NCBI GenBank assembly: GCA_016871775.1
Contig: VHCI01000005.1
Coordinates: forward strand, 1 to 55,028
Reading direction: 5' to 3'
Length of the DNA stretch: 55,028 nucleotides
Origin: Verrucomicrobiota bacterium
Lineage (GTDB): Bacteria; Verrucomicrobiota; Verrucomicrobiia; Opitutales; Opitutaceae
Position 1 is the stretch's first letter. Each line of letters opens with the position of its first letter. Under the pieces are notes generated by a model, which was given only the letters and a program-made list of their open reading frames with translations, ran no database searches and was not told the origin of the DNA. A program made the translations under genes and the position numbers. Positions 1-8,966 of the stretch are shown one piece after another.

Positions 1-520
1 GGCTCGCATCAAACTCCACCGGCAACGTCACCAAGTGGAAGAGGCAGATCACGCCCAGCGCCACCGCACCGACCGTCAGCAAGGTTCCGCCGATCGCGGT
101 CGAAAGCAGGACGATGCCCGCGATCATTACGAAGTTCGCCACGCCCGCCGCGATCTGGGTCGCCGGCGCCATCGTCTGGCGGACGTTCATCATCGCATAG
201 CCGACTTTGTGCTGGATCGCGTGACCCGCCTCGTGGGCGGCCACGCCTAGCGCGGCCAGGCTGGTGCCGTGATAGTTGTGATGTGACAGCGCCAGACGCT
301 TGTTCAGCGGGTCATAGTGGTCGGTCAGCTCGCCCGGGACCTCGACGATCTCGACGTCGCTGATGCCAGCCGAACGCATCACCGCCTCGGCGGCCTCCAC
401 GCCGCGAATGTGACCGCGCGACGGGATTTCCACGTTCCGCGCGTACGCGCGCCGAATTTTCATCTGCGCGTACAGGCCAAACAACATCGGGACAATGATG
501 AGGAGAAACCAGATAAACAT
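1..520 (-). CDS. YugP-type neutral zinc metallopeptidase (3' end missing)
   Basis: Read on the minus strand, an ATG at 520 opens a frame that runs off the window edge (173 codons visible, no stop). The product starts with a hydrophobic segment (MFIWFLLIIVPMLFGLYAQ), has the zinc-peptidase signature HEAGHAIQHK near residue 93, and then further long hydrophobic stretches. This order (TM helix, HExxH, TM helices) is that of the membrane zinc metallopeptidase family PF04298 (B. subtilis YugP). A zinc-dependent membrane protease is inferred; the substrate is unknown. It is downstream of the M3 peptidase gene on the same strand, separated by 140 bp that contain a stem-loop. Confidence 0.85.
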   Translation of the reverse strand, partial: MFIWFLLIIVPMLFGLYAQMKIRRAYARNVEIPSRGHIRGVEAAEAVMRSAGISDVEIVEVPGELTDHYDPLNKRLALSHHNYHGTSLAALGVAAHEAGHAIQHKVGYAMMNVRQTMAPATQIAAGVANFVMIAGIVLLSTAIGGTLLTVGAVALGVICLFHLVTLPVEFDAS

Positions 521-595
521 AAGCAAATGGGTTTTGAGGACGAGGAGATGATGACTGCAGAGAGAAATTAGGCAAACGCGCGGTTTTGCCAGAGG

Positions 596-642
596 AAAAA
601 GACCACGCTGGAAAGCGACGGGCGGCGTTCCATCCGTCGCTT
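596..642 (-). terminator. stem-loop 3' of the M3 peptidase gene
   Basis: A perfect 9-bp inverted repeat (aagcgacgg at 613-621, ccgtcgctt at 634-642) with a 12-nt loop lies 18 bp beyond the stop of the M3 peptidase gene. On the minus strand a run of five T (596-600) follows only after about 12 further bases, so it is an imperfect intrinsic terminator or an mRNA-stabilising hairpin. Confidence 0.45.
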
Positions 643-660
643 CCCGGGGCCTGGCCGGCT

Positions 661-2715
661 TTACGCCGCCAACCCGCACCGTCGCAGTAGGGCCTGCGGG
701 TCGGGATCACGCCCAAGGAAAGAACGGAACAGCACGGCCGGATCCTCCGCGTTGCCGCGGCTGAGGATGCAACGGACAAACTCCGCGCCCACCTCCCTGC
801 TGAAGATCCCCTCGCGCTGGAAACGCGTGAAGGCGTCGGCCTCCAGCACCTCCGCCCACTTGTACGAATAATACCCGGCCGCGTAGCCGACCGGATCTCC
901 GAACAGATGGGTGAAACGTTTCACGATGGTTGGCGCAGGCGGCTCGGTCGGCACTAGGCAGTCCGCCACCGCCGCCCGCAACCGCGGCTCAACGTCGCCC
1001 GCCCCGGCATAGTCGGCCGTATGCATATGCAAAAGCAGGTCCAGCTTACCGAAGGCCACCTGCCGCATCGTCGCGCTCGCCGCCCGGAAGTTACGCGCCG
1101 CCTGCATCCGCCCGAACAACTCCTCCGGGATCGGCGCCCCCGTTTCGTGGTGCCGCGCGAACAGGTCCAAGCCCTCCCGCTCCCACGTCCAGTTCTCGAA
1201 GATCTGCGAGGGCAGCTCGACGAAGTCCCAAGCCACGTTGACGCCATTGAGCGACTTAATCGGCACCTCGCCCAACAGGTGATGCAAGAGGTGGCCGAAC
1301 TCGTGGAAGATGGTCTCCACCTCGCGGTGGGTCAGCAGCGCCGGGCGATCGCCCGCGGGCGGCGTCATGTTGCCGCAGATAAGGCCCAGGTGCGGGAGGC
1401 GCGTCCCATCGGGCTGCGGGCCACCGGTGATGAGGTAGTTCATCCACGCCCCACCCCGCTTCGACTCGCGCGGATGCCAGTCGGCATAGAACGACCCGAC
1501 GTGCCGCCCCGCCCGGTCGTGCATCTCGTAAAACCGGACCTCGGGGTGCCAGACCGGCACCGTGCCCGGGGCGTGTTCCGTGACCTTCAGGCCGAAGACC
1601 CGGCCGGCAATCTCGAACAGGCCGGCAATGACGCGGTCCATCGGCAGGTACGGGCGCAGCGCCTCCTCGTCGAACTGGTAGCTGGCCTGCCGCAGGCGCT
1701 CGGCCCAGAAGCCGACGTCCCACGGAGCGAGGCGCCGGACCGGCTCGCCGGTGCCGGCCGCCCGGAACTCCTCCAGTTCCTTGGCCTCCCGCGCGAACGG
1801 GGCGAGGCAGCGGTTCCGGAAGTCCTCGACGAAAGCCAGCGCCCGCGCGCCCTGCCCGGCCATCCGGCGGCGCAGGACGCTGTCCGCGAAATGATCCTGG
1901 CCCAGCAGCTTGGCCTTCTCGGCCCGGAGTTGCAGGAGACGCTCGATCTGGGGCGCGTTGTCGTGGGGGGTGTGGGAGCCGATGGCGGCGCTGGCGCTCC
2001 AGACCTGCCGGCGGATGTCCTCGTCGCGCAGGTGCATCAGCACCGGCTCCAGCGAGGGTTGGTGGAGCGTGAAGCGCCAGCCCTCCAATCCCTTGGCTTC
2101 GGCGCTGCGGCGGGCCGCGGCCTTGGCCTGGGACGGCAGGCCCTCGAGGCGGGCCTCCTCCGCGGGCGGAATCACCAACTGCCAGGCATTCGTGGCATCA
2201 AGGACGTTCTCCCCGAACTTCTGGGCCACTTGGGCCATTTCTGTCTGAAGGGCCTCCAAGCGAGCGCGGGCGTTCGCCGGCAGGTCCGCGCCGGCGTCCC
2301 GGAAGTCCTTAACCGTTTCCTCAAGGAACCGGCGCTGCACCCCGGACAGCGCGGCCGCGGCGGGAGTCGCGGCGAAGGCCCGCAACCGGGCCCAAAGGTC
2401 GGGTTTAAGGGGAATGCGGGCGAAGAAGGCGGTCACGCGCGGCAGCACCTCGCTGTGCGCGGCCCGGAGCGCCGGCTCGTCGGCGACGGACTGCTGGTGC
2501 CCGACCTTGGACCAGACCAGGTTCAGCTCCTCAGTCACCCGCTCTAGGGCCAGAAAGGTGTTCTCAAAGGTTACCGCGGCCAGGTCGACGGCCGTGATGG
2601 CGGCGAGGGCCGATTCGGCGCGGCCGAGGGCGGCATTGACGGCGGGCACAACATGGTTCGCCGTGAGCTCGGGCCAACGGATCCGGAAGTCGTCGCGCAG
2701 ATACGGATTGCTCAT
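661..2715 (-). CDS. M3 family oligopeptidase (oligopeptidase A-like)
   Basis: A 684-residue protein of the length of oligopeptidase A/PrlC. The metallopeptidase M3 signature HEFGH is at 471-475, inside the conserved context EVETIFHEFGHLLHHLL. Family members are cytosolic zinc peptidases that degrade short peptides, including cleaved signal peptides. There is no signal peptide. The ATG at 2715 (MSNPYLRDDF) is preferred because family homology begins there; an in-frame start 63 bp upstream would overlap the preceding receptor gene. The gene lies 50 bp after a TonB receptor gene on the same strand and could be co-transcribed with it. Confidence 0.93.
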   Translation of the reverse strand: MSNPYLRDDFRIRWPELTANHVVPAVNAALGRAESALAAITAVDLAAVTFENTFLALERVTEELNLVWSKVGHQQSVADEPALRAAHSEVLPRVTAFFARIPLKPDLWARLRAFAATPAAAALSGVQRRFLEETVKDFRDAGADLPANARARLEALQTEMAQVAQKFGENVLDATNAWQLVIPPAEEARLEGLPSQAKAAARRSAEAKGLEGWRFTLHQPSLEPVLMHLRDEDIRRQVWSASAAIGSHTPHDNAPQIERLLQLRAEKAKLLGQDHFADSVLRRRMAGQGARALAFVEDFRNRCLAPFAREAKELEEFRAAGTGEPVRRLAPWDVGFWAERLRQASYQFDEEALRPYLPMDRVIAGLFEIAGRVFGLKVTEHAPGTVPVWHPEVRFYEMHDRAGRHVGSFYADWHPRESKRGGAWMNYLITGGPQPDGTRLPHLGLICGNMTPPAGDRPALLTHREVETIFHEFGHLLHHLLGEVPIKSLNGVNVAWDFVELPSQIFENWTWEREGLDLFARHHETGAPIPEELFGRMQAARNFRAASATMRQVAFGKLDLLLHMHTADYAGAGDVEPRLRAAVADCLVPTEPPAPTIVKRFTHLFGDPVGYAAGYYSYKWAEVLEADAFTRFQREGIFSREVGAEFVRCILSRGNAEDPAVLFRSFLGRDPDPQALLRRCGLAA

Positions 2716-2765
2716 CGCGCGCAGAAACGAGCCCCCGCCGGTGGAGTCAAACTGCAAAGCCCGCC

Positions 2766-4622
2766 TCACCAGCGCCAAGCGGCACTGAAGGAAGGCTGGC
2801 GCGGGGACGCGGGCACCGCGGGGATCTCCTGGAACCGGTCGTCCCAGAGGTTCTCGAGCAACAGGGAGACTTCGAGCCGCGGCTGGGAGGCGGGACGATA
2901 GGCGAGGCCGAGCGTGCCGTGCAGCGCCCGCTCGCCCCCGATGCTCCGCAGCAGGTTGGGCGCTTGCCGGCGCCAGGCGTGGTCAAGGCTTAAGACCCAG
3001 TCGCGGCCCAGCTGGGCCTGCACCGCGAGGGTGGCGCGGTGGCGGGCATAGTTGAGCGCGTAGAAACTGGCGTCCACCCCGGTCACCCGGTAGGTATCGT
3101 CCTTGGTCAGCGCGGTGTACCCGAGGACCACCGCGGCGCGGTCCCAAGAGCGTCGGGCTTGGGCCTCGAAGCCGGCGACGTCGACGTCCATCGGGCTGGC
3201 GGAGCGGGCCGTCACCCCGCGGCGGAAGGTCCAGTCGACTAAGCGGCGGTCGGCGCGGGTGAAGGCGGAGGCGGAGGCGTCCCAGCCGGCCACGCGGAAA
3301 GCGGCCCCGACCTCGAGCGTGGTGGCGGCGGCGCGGCCGAGGCGGGGGCTGCCGCGGAAGAGGCCGGCCGAGGCGCTGGAGGCCAGCGCGGTGTAGGTGG
3401 GAAGCTGGGTCGCCCGGATGGCCGACAGGTGCAGGCGCTGCAGCGGGTTGCCGGGCGCGAGGGTCCGCTCGAGGGCCAGGAGCGGCGAGAGGCTGCCCGG
3501 CTCGCGGTTTGAATCATCGTGCACCAGGCCGGCCCGAGCCCGGAGCGCCCCACCGCCGGCCCGCGCCGTCTCGCGCCCCACCAGGAGGGCGAGCCTCGTG
3601 GTCGCGCGGGAGGCGTAGGGACCGAACAGGAGGGAGGTGGAGCGCATGCGGTCCGCCTGTGCTTCGCCCTTCAGTTCGTAATCCAAGCCCGCCCATCGGC
3701 CGTGCAGGCGGGCGGCGCCGCCGCGGAGCCAGGTCGTATGCTGGAACGGATGCACCGGCCCGAGCGGGGCGAAGCGGTTGAAGGCGTAGTCGTCCTTGTG
3801 GCGACGTTCGAACACCGCGGCCTCCCAGCCGCCCTCCGCGGCGCGGTCCTGGCGGTGACTGAGCAGGATAAGCCGGGTCTGCAGGTTCTCGAACTCGGGG
3901 CTGTTGAAGGGAGTGTAGAGGTTGGGCCAGCCGAACCGTTTGCCCTGATAGCCGGCAAACAGGTCCGTCTGACCCGCGGGGCTCCGGTGCTGCAGGCGGA
4001 CGTTGGCCCGATCGAACTCGTGGTCGCCGTGGAGGATCGCCCCATCCGCAACGGACCGGGCCAGGGAGAACTCGATCCCGCTCCCATGCCCCGAGTTTCC
4101 GGCAGGGCGGACCCACGCGTGCCGCAGCTCGGCGCGGCGCAGGCCGTGGGCACCGGCCCCGACCCGCACCCCGCCCCCGGCGCGCAAAGTCCGCCAATCC
4201 TGCCGCAGGCCGCCCGCGGTGGCATTGAGGGGGCCAAGGGCCAGTTCGGCCCCGAAGAGCAGCTGCGGCGGCGTAAGCATCGCCGGATCGACGGGCAGCT
4301 CGGCTAGGTAATGGCCCGTCTGCGGGTCACCCAGGGAGACGGCCCCGAGCGCCCAGCCGGTGCTTTCAAAGGTGCCGCCGCGCAGCGTGAGGTCGGCCTG
4401 CCCTTCCACCAGGTTGCGGGCCTGCAGGTCCACGCGTGGCTCGTAACGGAGCACCGAGACCGGCATCGCGAAAGTGCCGCCCGGGGCTTGGTTCGCCACC
4501 CGCGGCGACGCGACCGTGAGCGGATCAAGCTGCATCTCGGGGGCGCCCGCGCGAAGGCCGGCCGGTCCGACCGCCAGCAGCGCCAGCAGGGCCAGCAGGA
4601 GATTGTTCAGCTGAAAAAGCAT
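2766..4622 (-). CDS. small TonB-dependent outer-membrane receptor
   Basis: A 618-residue protein with an N-terminal signal peptide (LLLALLALLAVGPAGLRA), a plug-like segment with TLRGG near residue 80, many alternating beta-strand segments, and a C-terminal LLLENLWDDRFQEIP block ending in Trp. These fit a beta-barrel receptor of BtuB-like size. The ligand cannot be told from sequence; no cobalamin riboswitch is visible in the short upstream gap. The gene is downstream of a ferredoxin gene on the same strand, but a terminator separates the two. Confidence 0.8.
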   Translation of the reverse strand: MLFQLNNLLLALLALLAVGPAGLRAGAPEMQLDPLTVASPRVANQAPGGTFAMPVSVLRYEPRVDLQARNLVEGQADLTLRGGTFESTGWALGAVSLGDPQTGHYLAELPVDPAMLTPPQLLFGAELALGPLNATAGGLRQDWRTLRAGGGVRVGAGAHGLRRAELRHAWVRPAGNSGHGSGIEFSLARSVADGAILHGDHEFDRANVRLQHRSPAGQTDLFAGYQGKRFGWPNLYTPFNSPEFENLQTRLILLSHRQDRAAEGGWEAAVFERRHKDDYAFNRFAPLGPVHPFQHTTWLRGGAARLHGRWAGLDYELKGEAQADRMRSTSLLFGPYASRATTRLALLVGRETARAGGGALRARAGLVHDDSNREPGSLSPLLALERTLAPGNPLQRLHLSAIRATQLPTYTALASSASAGLFRGSPRLGRAAATTLEVGAAFRVAGWDASASAFTRADRRLVDWTFRRGVTARSASPMDVDVAGFEAQARRSWDRAAVVLGYTALTKDDTYRVTGVDASFYALNYARHRATLAVQAQLGRDWVLSLDHAWRRQAPNLLRSIGGERALHGTLGLAYRPASQPRLEVSLLLENLWDDRFQEIPAVPASPRQPSFSAAWRW

Positions 4623-4646
4623 TGGACTTAACTTAATGGTCAGGGC

Positions 4647-4675
4647 AAAAAAAGCCCCGGCGCGGAAGCCGGGGC
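4647..4675 (-). terminator. intrinsic terminator of the ferredoxin gene
   Basis: An 8-bp GC stem (gccccggc 4654-4661, gccggggc 4668-4675) with a 6-nt loop is followed on the minus strand by seven T (4647-4653). It lies 25 bp past the ferredoxin stop. Confidence 0.85.
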
Positions 4676-4699
4676 GGGATCACGGGGGAGACGGGCGCC

Positions 4700-4936
4700 T
4701 CAGGACTCGCCGTCGTTGCCGATGGCCTCAACCGGACAGCCCTCGAGGGCCTCCATGCACTGAGCAACCTCTTCCTCGGTAGTCGGCTGCTTCATCACGA
4801 AGGAATAGCCCCCCTCGTCGTGACGGGTGAAGAATGAAGGCGCCGTCTCGCGGCAGAGGTCGCAGTCGATGCACTGCTGATCGACATAAAACTTGCCTGC
4901 AACGTTCGTGGGCCACTTATCGGACTTATTCGCCAT
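4700..4936 (-). CDS. single-cluster 4Fe-4S ferredoxin
   Basis: A 78-residue soluble protein with C22-x2-C25-x2-C28 followed by C60 and C67-Pro (GCPVEAIG), the layout of a Fer4_15-type ferredoxin binding one [4Fe-4S] cluster; five cysteines are present, so C60 may be a spare or partner cysteine. The acidic C-terminus suits an electron carrier. The start at 4936 is the only ATG before the cysteine block. It is transcribed alone, with its own terminator, and divergently from the rhomboid-like gene. The redox partner is unknown. Confidence 0.92.
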   Translation of the reverse strand: MANKSDKWPTNVAGKFYVDQQCIDCDLCRETAPSFFTRHDEGGYSFVMKQPTTEEEVAQCMEALEGCPVEAIGNDGES

Positions 4937-4941
4937 GGTAC

Positions 4942-4973
4942 TGTAAAGAAGGTGCCTGCTTTAGGGCTGTCAA
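4942..4973 (-). promoter_or_regulatory. candidate promoter of the ferredoxin gene
   Basis: On the minus strand a perfect -35 hexamer TTGACA (4968-4973) is followed 18 bp later by TCTTTA (4944-4949) or 20 bp later by TTTACA (4942-4947). Transcription would begin about at the ATG at 4936, so the mRNA might be leaderless. The -35 is strong and the -10 weak. Confidence 0.4.
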
Positions 4974-5022
4974 GCACCCGGCGCCTGCTTGTCTTCCGCC
5001 GTGTGGGCCGCAGGCTGGAGGA

Positions 5023-5850
5023 ATGCATCCCGCGATCCGAACGGCGCTCGCTCCCCCGGGGCGGGCGTTGCCGCTGCTGGCGGGTATGCTCGCGGCGGCC
5101 TTCGCGTTGCAGGTGGCCGGGGAGGCGGGCTGGCAGGCCGCGGCGAGTTGGAGTAAGGCGACGCTGGGCCTGACCCCCGCCGCGTGGACCGCAGGCGAGT
5201 ACTGGCGCCTCGCCTCTTATGGTCTGATCCACAGTACGACCAATCTCTTCCATCTGGGGCTGGTGCTGGCCGCGGTCCTGGGCCCGGGGATGGCGCTGGC
5301 CCGCGAGCTCGGCCCGCGGCTGCCTCTAGGCGCTTGGGTGGTAGGCCAGCTCGTGGGTGGCCTTTGCTGGCTCGGCTTCCACCGGGACGCCGGGGAACTG
5401 CATTTCGGAGCGACCGCCGGGGCCTACGCTCTGCTCGCGGCCTACGCGGTGCGTCACCCGGACCGAGTCTTCCGGCTGCTGGTATGTTTCGTCGTGCCCC
5501 TGCGGCTCCGGCCGCGCACCGTGCTGCTGGCCTTGCTGGCGGGCGAAGCATTCTTCCTCCTAATCGGCGAGGTGCTCCAGCGCGCCCTGCCCTTCGCCCC
5601 CGCCGCCTCGGCCCATCTCGCCGGAGCAGTGGCCGGGTGGCTGGCTCTCCGCCTCAGCCGGCCAGCGCCATCGGAACGCCCGGAGCTTGGCCCAGCGCAG
5701 ATTGACGAGCCCGGCCCGGAGCCGGGAATCGACCCGCGGGCAGAGCTCGACCGCATCCTCGACAAGATCAACCAGACCGGCCTCGGCTCGCTCTCCCCTG
5801 CCGAGCGGCGCACCCTCGCCGCCGCGCGCGACCTGTTGTCGCGCCCGTGA
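5023..5850 (+). CDS. rhomboid-family membrane protein lacking the catalytic serine
   Basis: A 275-residue multi-span protein. The rhomboid L1 signature EYWRL is at 59-63 with H70 (GlpG H145 position), and the final catalytic-helix histidine is present (SAHLAGAVAG, H198). The GxSG serine motif reads G129-A-T131-A-G-A-Y-A-L, so threonine sits at the nucleophile position and alanine replaces the next glycine. No asparagine aligns with the oxyanion Asn154 of GlpG. The C-terminus (about 215-275) is a polar, acidic cytoplasmic tail ending in a short helical domain (SLSPAERRTLAAARDLL). The ATG at 5023 is chosen because the longer open frame overlaps the ferredoxin gene; a GGAG lies immediately before it, unusually close. 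Possibly an inactive, binding-only rhomboid. Confidence 0.8.
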   Translation: MHPAIRTALAPPGRALPLLAGMLAAAFALQVAGEAGWQAAASWSKATLGLTPAAWTAGEYWRLASYGLIHSTTNLFHLGLVLAAVLGPGMALARELGPRLPLGAWVVGQLVGGLCWLGFHRDAGELHFGATAGAYALLAAYAVRHPDRVFRLLVCFVVPLRLRPRTVLLALLAGEAFFLLIGEVLQRALPFAPAASAHLAGAVAGWLALRLSRPAPSERPELGPAQIDEPGPEPGIDPRAELDRILDKINQTGLGSLSPAERRTLAAARDLLSRP

Positions 5851-5910
5851 TCCCATGTGCTTCCGGCGCTTGACTGGAGCCCGAAGCGAACAAACTCCCC
5901 TTCCCGCCCC

Positions 5911-8136
5911 ATGCCGCCCCTCTCCTTCTGCTCCAGACCCCTCGCGTTCGTCCTTTGCCTGCTGGCTGGCGCCGGGTCGTTGCTCGGCGCCACGGACCGC
6001 AAGCGCTTCACCACGCCCCCAACCCTAGCGGCGGAAGCCAGCACCCTGACCAAGCTGCTAGATGAGCTGCATTACAACCGGGACGCCGTCCGGAGCGCGG
6101 ACTACGTGAACGTCGTGGCCGACTACATGGGCGAGCTCGACGGCCAGCGGCTGTTTTTTCTTGGTTCGGACCGCGCTCGCTTCACCGCAGAATACAGCAA
6201 GAACGTTTATTACAACGCGGCCTTCCTCGGGAACATCAATGCCGCTTACGAAATCTTCTACGCCTACCAGGAGCGGGTGGAGCACCGCGTGGCGTGGATC
6301 CTAGCACGCCTCGAACAGCCGCTGGACCTGACCACGGACGAGACCTATCGGATGGACCGCCAGAAGGCCGAATGGGCTGCGGACGACGCTGCGGCGGACG
6401 ACCTGTGGGTGCGGCGCCTCAAGTTCGAGCTGATCCAGGAGATCCTGGCCAAGAAGACCCTGGAGGAGTCCAAGGCGCAGATCCGCAAGCGCTACGAGCG
6501 GATGCTGCGCAACGTGGGCGAGATCGAGGGCAACGAACTGGCGGAACTGTTCCTCACCACCATCGCCAAACTCTACGATCCGCATTCTACCTATTTCTCC
6601 GCTGCGACCTACGAGGACTTCGGCATCCAGATGAAGCTGCAGCTGGTCGGCATCGGCGCCGTGCTGGGCACCGAGGACGACGTTTGCGTGGTCAAGGAGA
6701 TCATCCCCGGCGGTCCCGCCGACCTCGGCCGGGAGCTGAAGCCGAACGACAAGATTCTGGCCGTGGCCGAGAGGGGCGGGGAGCCCTTCGAGACCTTCGG
6801 CCTGAAGCTGCGTAAGGTCGTCGAGCGCATCCGCGGCAAGAAGGGCACCGAGGTGGTGCTGACCGTGCAGCCCGCGGACGGCGACAGCTCCGTCCGCAAG
6901 CAAGTCGTGATCACGCGCGATAAGGTGAAGATCAACTCGGCCCGCGCGCGGGGCGCCATCTTCGACCTCCCAGGCGACGACGGGAAGACCCAGCCTTTCG
7001 GCGTCATCACGCTCCCTGCGTTCTATGGACCCGCCGACGAAGGCGACACGGATGGTGAGCGCACGACCGCCTCGCGGGACGTGGCCCGCCTGATCGAACA
7101 GTTCAAGCAGGCCGGCATCGAGGGCCTCGTGCTCGACCTGCGGCGCAACGGGGGCGGGTTTCTGACCGAGGCGGTGGAACTCGCGGGCCTGTTCATCAGC
7201 CGCGGCCCGGTGGTCCAGATCAAGGCCTACAACGGGGAAATCCACGTCGACAATGACCGGGACCCGCGGATCGCCTATGCGGGTCCGTTGGCGGTGCTGG
7301 TCGACCGGTTCAGCGCCTCCGCCTCGGAGATCGTGGCCGGGGCGCTCCAGAATTACGGCCGGGCGATCGTGGTCGGGGACAGTTCCACCCACGGCAAGGG
7401 CTCGGTACAGCAGGTGGTCGAGATGAAGCAGTTGTCGCGGGCCCTGTCGCTCGCCCCCAAGACCGGCGCGGCCAAGTTCACCATCCAGAAGTACTACCTG
7501 CCGAGCGGCGCCTCCACGCAGTTGAAGGGCGTGGTGCCGGACATCACCCTTCCCTGCATCGAGGACTTCCTGCCCATCGGCGAGGCGGACCTGCCGCGCG
7601 CCCTGGTCTGGGACCAGATCCCGTCCAGCTTCTTCGAGGGCGAGCCCCTAGACGCGAAGGTGCGCGAGCCCCTGCGGGCCGCCAGTGCGGAACGCCAAGC
7701 GCGGCTCCCGGAGTTCGCCTACCTGAGGAAGGTCGTGGACCGCTTCAAGGAGCGTCAGGAGCAGAAGCTGATCTCCCTGAATCTGGAAGAGCGGCAGGGG
7801 CAAAAGGCGGAGGACAATGTCTTCCGCAAGGAGATCCGGGCGGAGAAGGACGAGATTGCAAAGGGCGACTATCCTTTCCGCACCTTTTACCTCGGCCCGC
7901 CGCCCACGCCCCGGATCAAGGCGCCCAAGAAAGAAGACGACGAGGATGACCTCGGCCCGGCCGAGGACGAAAACGAGACCTACGTGAAGGCGGACGTCCA
8001 TCTGCGCGAGGCGCTGCGGGTGGTCAGCGACGCGGTGCGGCTGGGCCGCAACCGCGAGACTTGGGCACAGAACCGTCCGCCGCTCACCGCCGCCACCACT
8101 CCTGCGGCGCTCAGCCCGGCCAAACCGCGAGGATAA
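5911..8136 (+). CDS. Tsp/Prc-type S41 carboxy-terminal processing protease
   Basis: A 741-residue protein with a signal peptide (LAFVLCLLAGAGSLLGA), an N-terminal Tsp-type helical domain (about 35-235), a PDZ domain (about 240-340), and an S41 protease domain. The catalytic pair is predicted as S470 (SASASEI) and K496 (HGKGSVQ), matching E. coli Tsp spacing within one residue. A charged C-terminal extension has an acidic KKEDDEDD stretch. Family members act in the periplasm on protein C-termini, for example of envelope proteins. The ATG at 5911 is chosen because it opens directly on the signal peptide; an upstream GTG at 5857 would add a non-hydrophobic leader. The 3' end overlaps the convergent prmC gene by 26 bp. 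Confidence 0.93.
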   Translation: MPPLSFCSRPLAFVLCLLAGAGSLLGATDRKRFTTPPTLAAEASTLTKLLDELHYNRDAVRSADYVNVVADYMGELDGQRLFFLGSDRARFTAEYSKNVYYNAAFLGNINAAYEIFYAYQERVEHRVAWILARLEQPLDLTTDETYRMDRQKAEWAADDAAADDLWVRRLKFELIQEILAKKTLEESKAQIRKRYERMLRNVGEIEGNELAELFLTTIAKLYDPHSTYFSAATYEDFGIQMKLQLVGIGAVLGTEDDVCVVKEIIPGGPADLGRELKPNDKILAVAERGGEPFETFGLKLRKVVERIRGKKGTEVVLTVQPADGDSSVRKQVVITRDKVKINSARARGAIFDLPGDDGKTQPFGVITLPAFYGPADEGDTDGERTTASRDVARLIEQFKQAGIEGLVLDLRRNGGGFLTEAVELAGLFISRGPVVQIKAYNGEIHVDNDRDPRIAYAGPLAVLVDRFSASASEIVAGALQNYGRAIVVGDSSTHGKGSVQQVVEMKQLSRALSLAPKTGAAKFTIQKYYLPSGASTQLKGVVPDITLPCIEDFLPIGEADLPRALVWDQIPSSFFEGEPLDAKVREPLRAASAERQARLPEFAYLRKVVDRFKERQEQKLISLNLEERQGQKAEDNVFRKEIRAEKDEIAKGDYPFRTFYLGPPPTPRIKAPKKEDDEDDLGPAEDENETYVKADVHLREALRVVSDAVRLGRNRETWAQNRPPLTAATTPAALSPAKPRG

Positions 8137-8965
8137 ACCGGGCGCGGCCCGTTAGGTCCGGCCGGGCTTCCACCGCTTGGAAGCCCGCCGCCTGCAACCG
8201 CGCGGAAAGGTCCGCGTGGTGGTCGCAACCGGTCTCCAAGGCCAGCAGGCCGCCCGGCCGAAGAAAGGCCGGAGCGCGGGCTATGATCGCCCGCAGGTCC
8301 GCTAGCCCCTCCTCCGGCGCCTCCAGCGCGGCCCGGGGCTCGTGTTGGCGGACCTCGGGGGCAGCGGCAGCCACCTCGGCGGCGGTCAGGTAGGGTGGAT
8401 TGGAAACAATCGCATCGAAAGGTCCGAGGAGGACACCCTCGAACCAGTTCGCGGCAACCGCCCGGATGCGGCCCTCCAGGCCGAGCGCGGCAAAGTTCTC
8501 CCGGGCCAAGGCCAGGGCCTCTGGGCAGCGTTCCGCCGCCACCACGGTTGCCGAGGGCCACAGGGTCGCGAGCGCAGCGGCGATGGCGCCCGAGCCAGTG
8601 CCGAGGTCCAAGGCGCGCAGGACCGGCGGCTGGGTTCCGGCCCAAGCGTGCACCAGTTCCACCAGCAGTTCGGTTTCCGGCCGGGGAATGAGCCCGCGGC
8701 AGTCGACCTTGAGCCGCAGCCCGCGGAATTCCGTTTCCCCCAGAATGTACTGCAGCGGCTCCTGCTGGCCCCGGCGCCGGACAAGCGGCCGGAGCTGGTC
8801 CAGTTCCGCGGCAGTTAGCGGGCGCTCGAACTCGAGGTAGAGCTGCATCCGGCGGCGGCCGATGACGTGCCCGAGCAGCAACTCGGCGTTGAGGCGGGGC
8901 GAGGAGACGCCCCGGCCGGCGAGGAATTCCGTGGTGCGCTTGATGATTTCGAGGACCGTCAGCAC
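8111..8965 (-). CDS. prmC: release factor glutamine N5-methyltransferase
   Basis: A 284-residue protein with an N-terminal helical domain (1-75), the SAM-binding motif DLGTGSG (120-126) and the catalytic NPPYL (189-193) typical of PrmC/HemK. It methylates the glutamine of the GGQ motif of release factors, and it directly follows the RF1 gene, the usual arrangement. The start is a GTG at 8965, one base after the prfA stop, so the two genes are almost certainly translationally coupled. Its 3' end overlaps the S41 protease gene tail to tail. Confidence 0.96.
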   Translation of the reverse strand: MLTVLEIIKRTTEFLAGRGVSSPRLNAELLLGHVIGRRRMQLYLEFERPLTAAELDQLRPLVRRRGQQEPLQYILGETEFRGLRLKVDCRGLIPRPETELLVELVHAWAGTQPPVLRALDLGTGSGAIAAALATLWPSATVVAAERCPEALALARENFAALGLEGRIRAVAANWFEGVLLGPFDAIVSNPPYLTAAEVAAAAPEVRQHEPRAALEAPEEGLADLRAIIARAPAFLRPGGLLALETGCDHHADLSARLQAAGFQAVEARPDLTGRARFILAVWPG

Positions 8966-8966
8966 G

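Noticed and set aside
1021-2547. A 508-codon plus-strand frame opposite the M3 peptidase
   Set aside because: No family features; the opposite strand carries HEFGH and full-length M3 homology.
4623-4699. A cobalamin riboswitch upstream of the small TonB receptor
   Set aside because: The gap to the ferredoxin gene is too short and is taken by a terminator hairpin; no B12-box-like sequence was seen.
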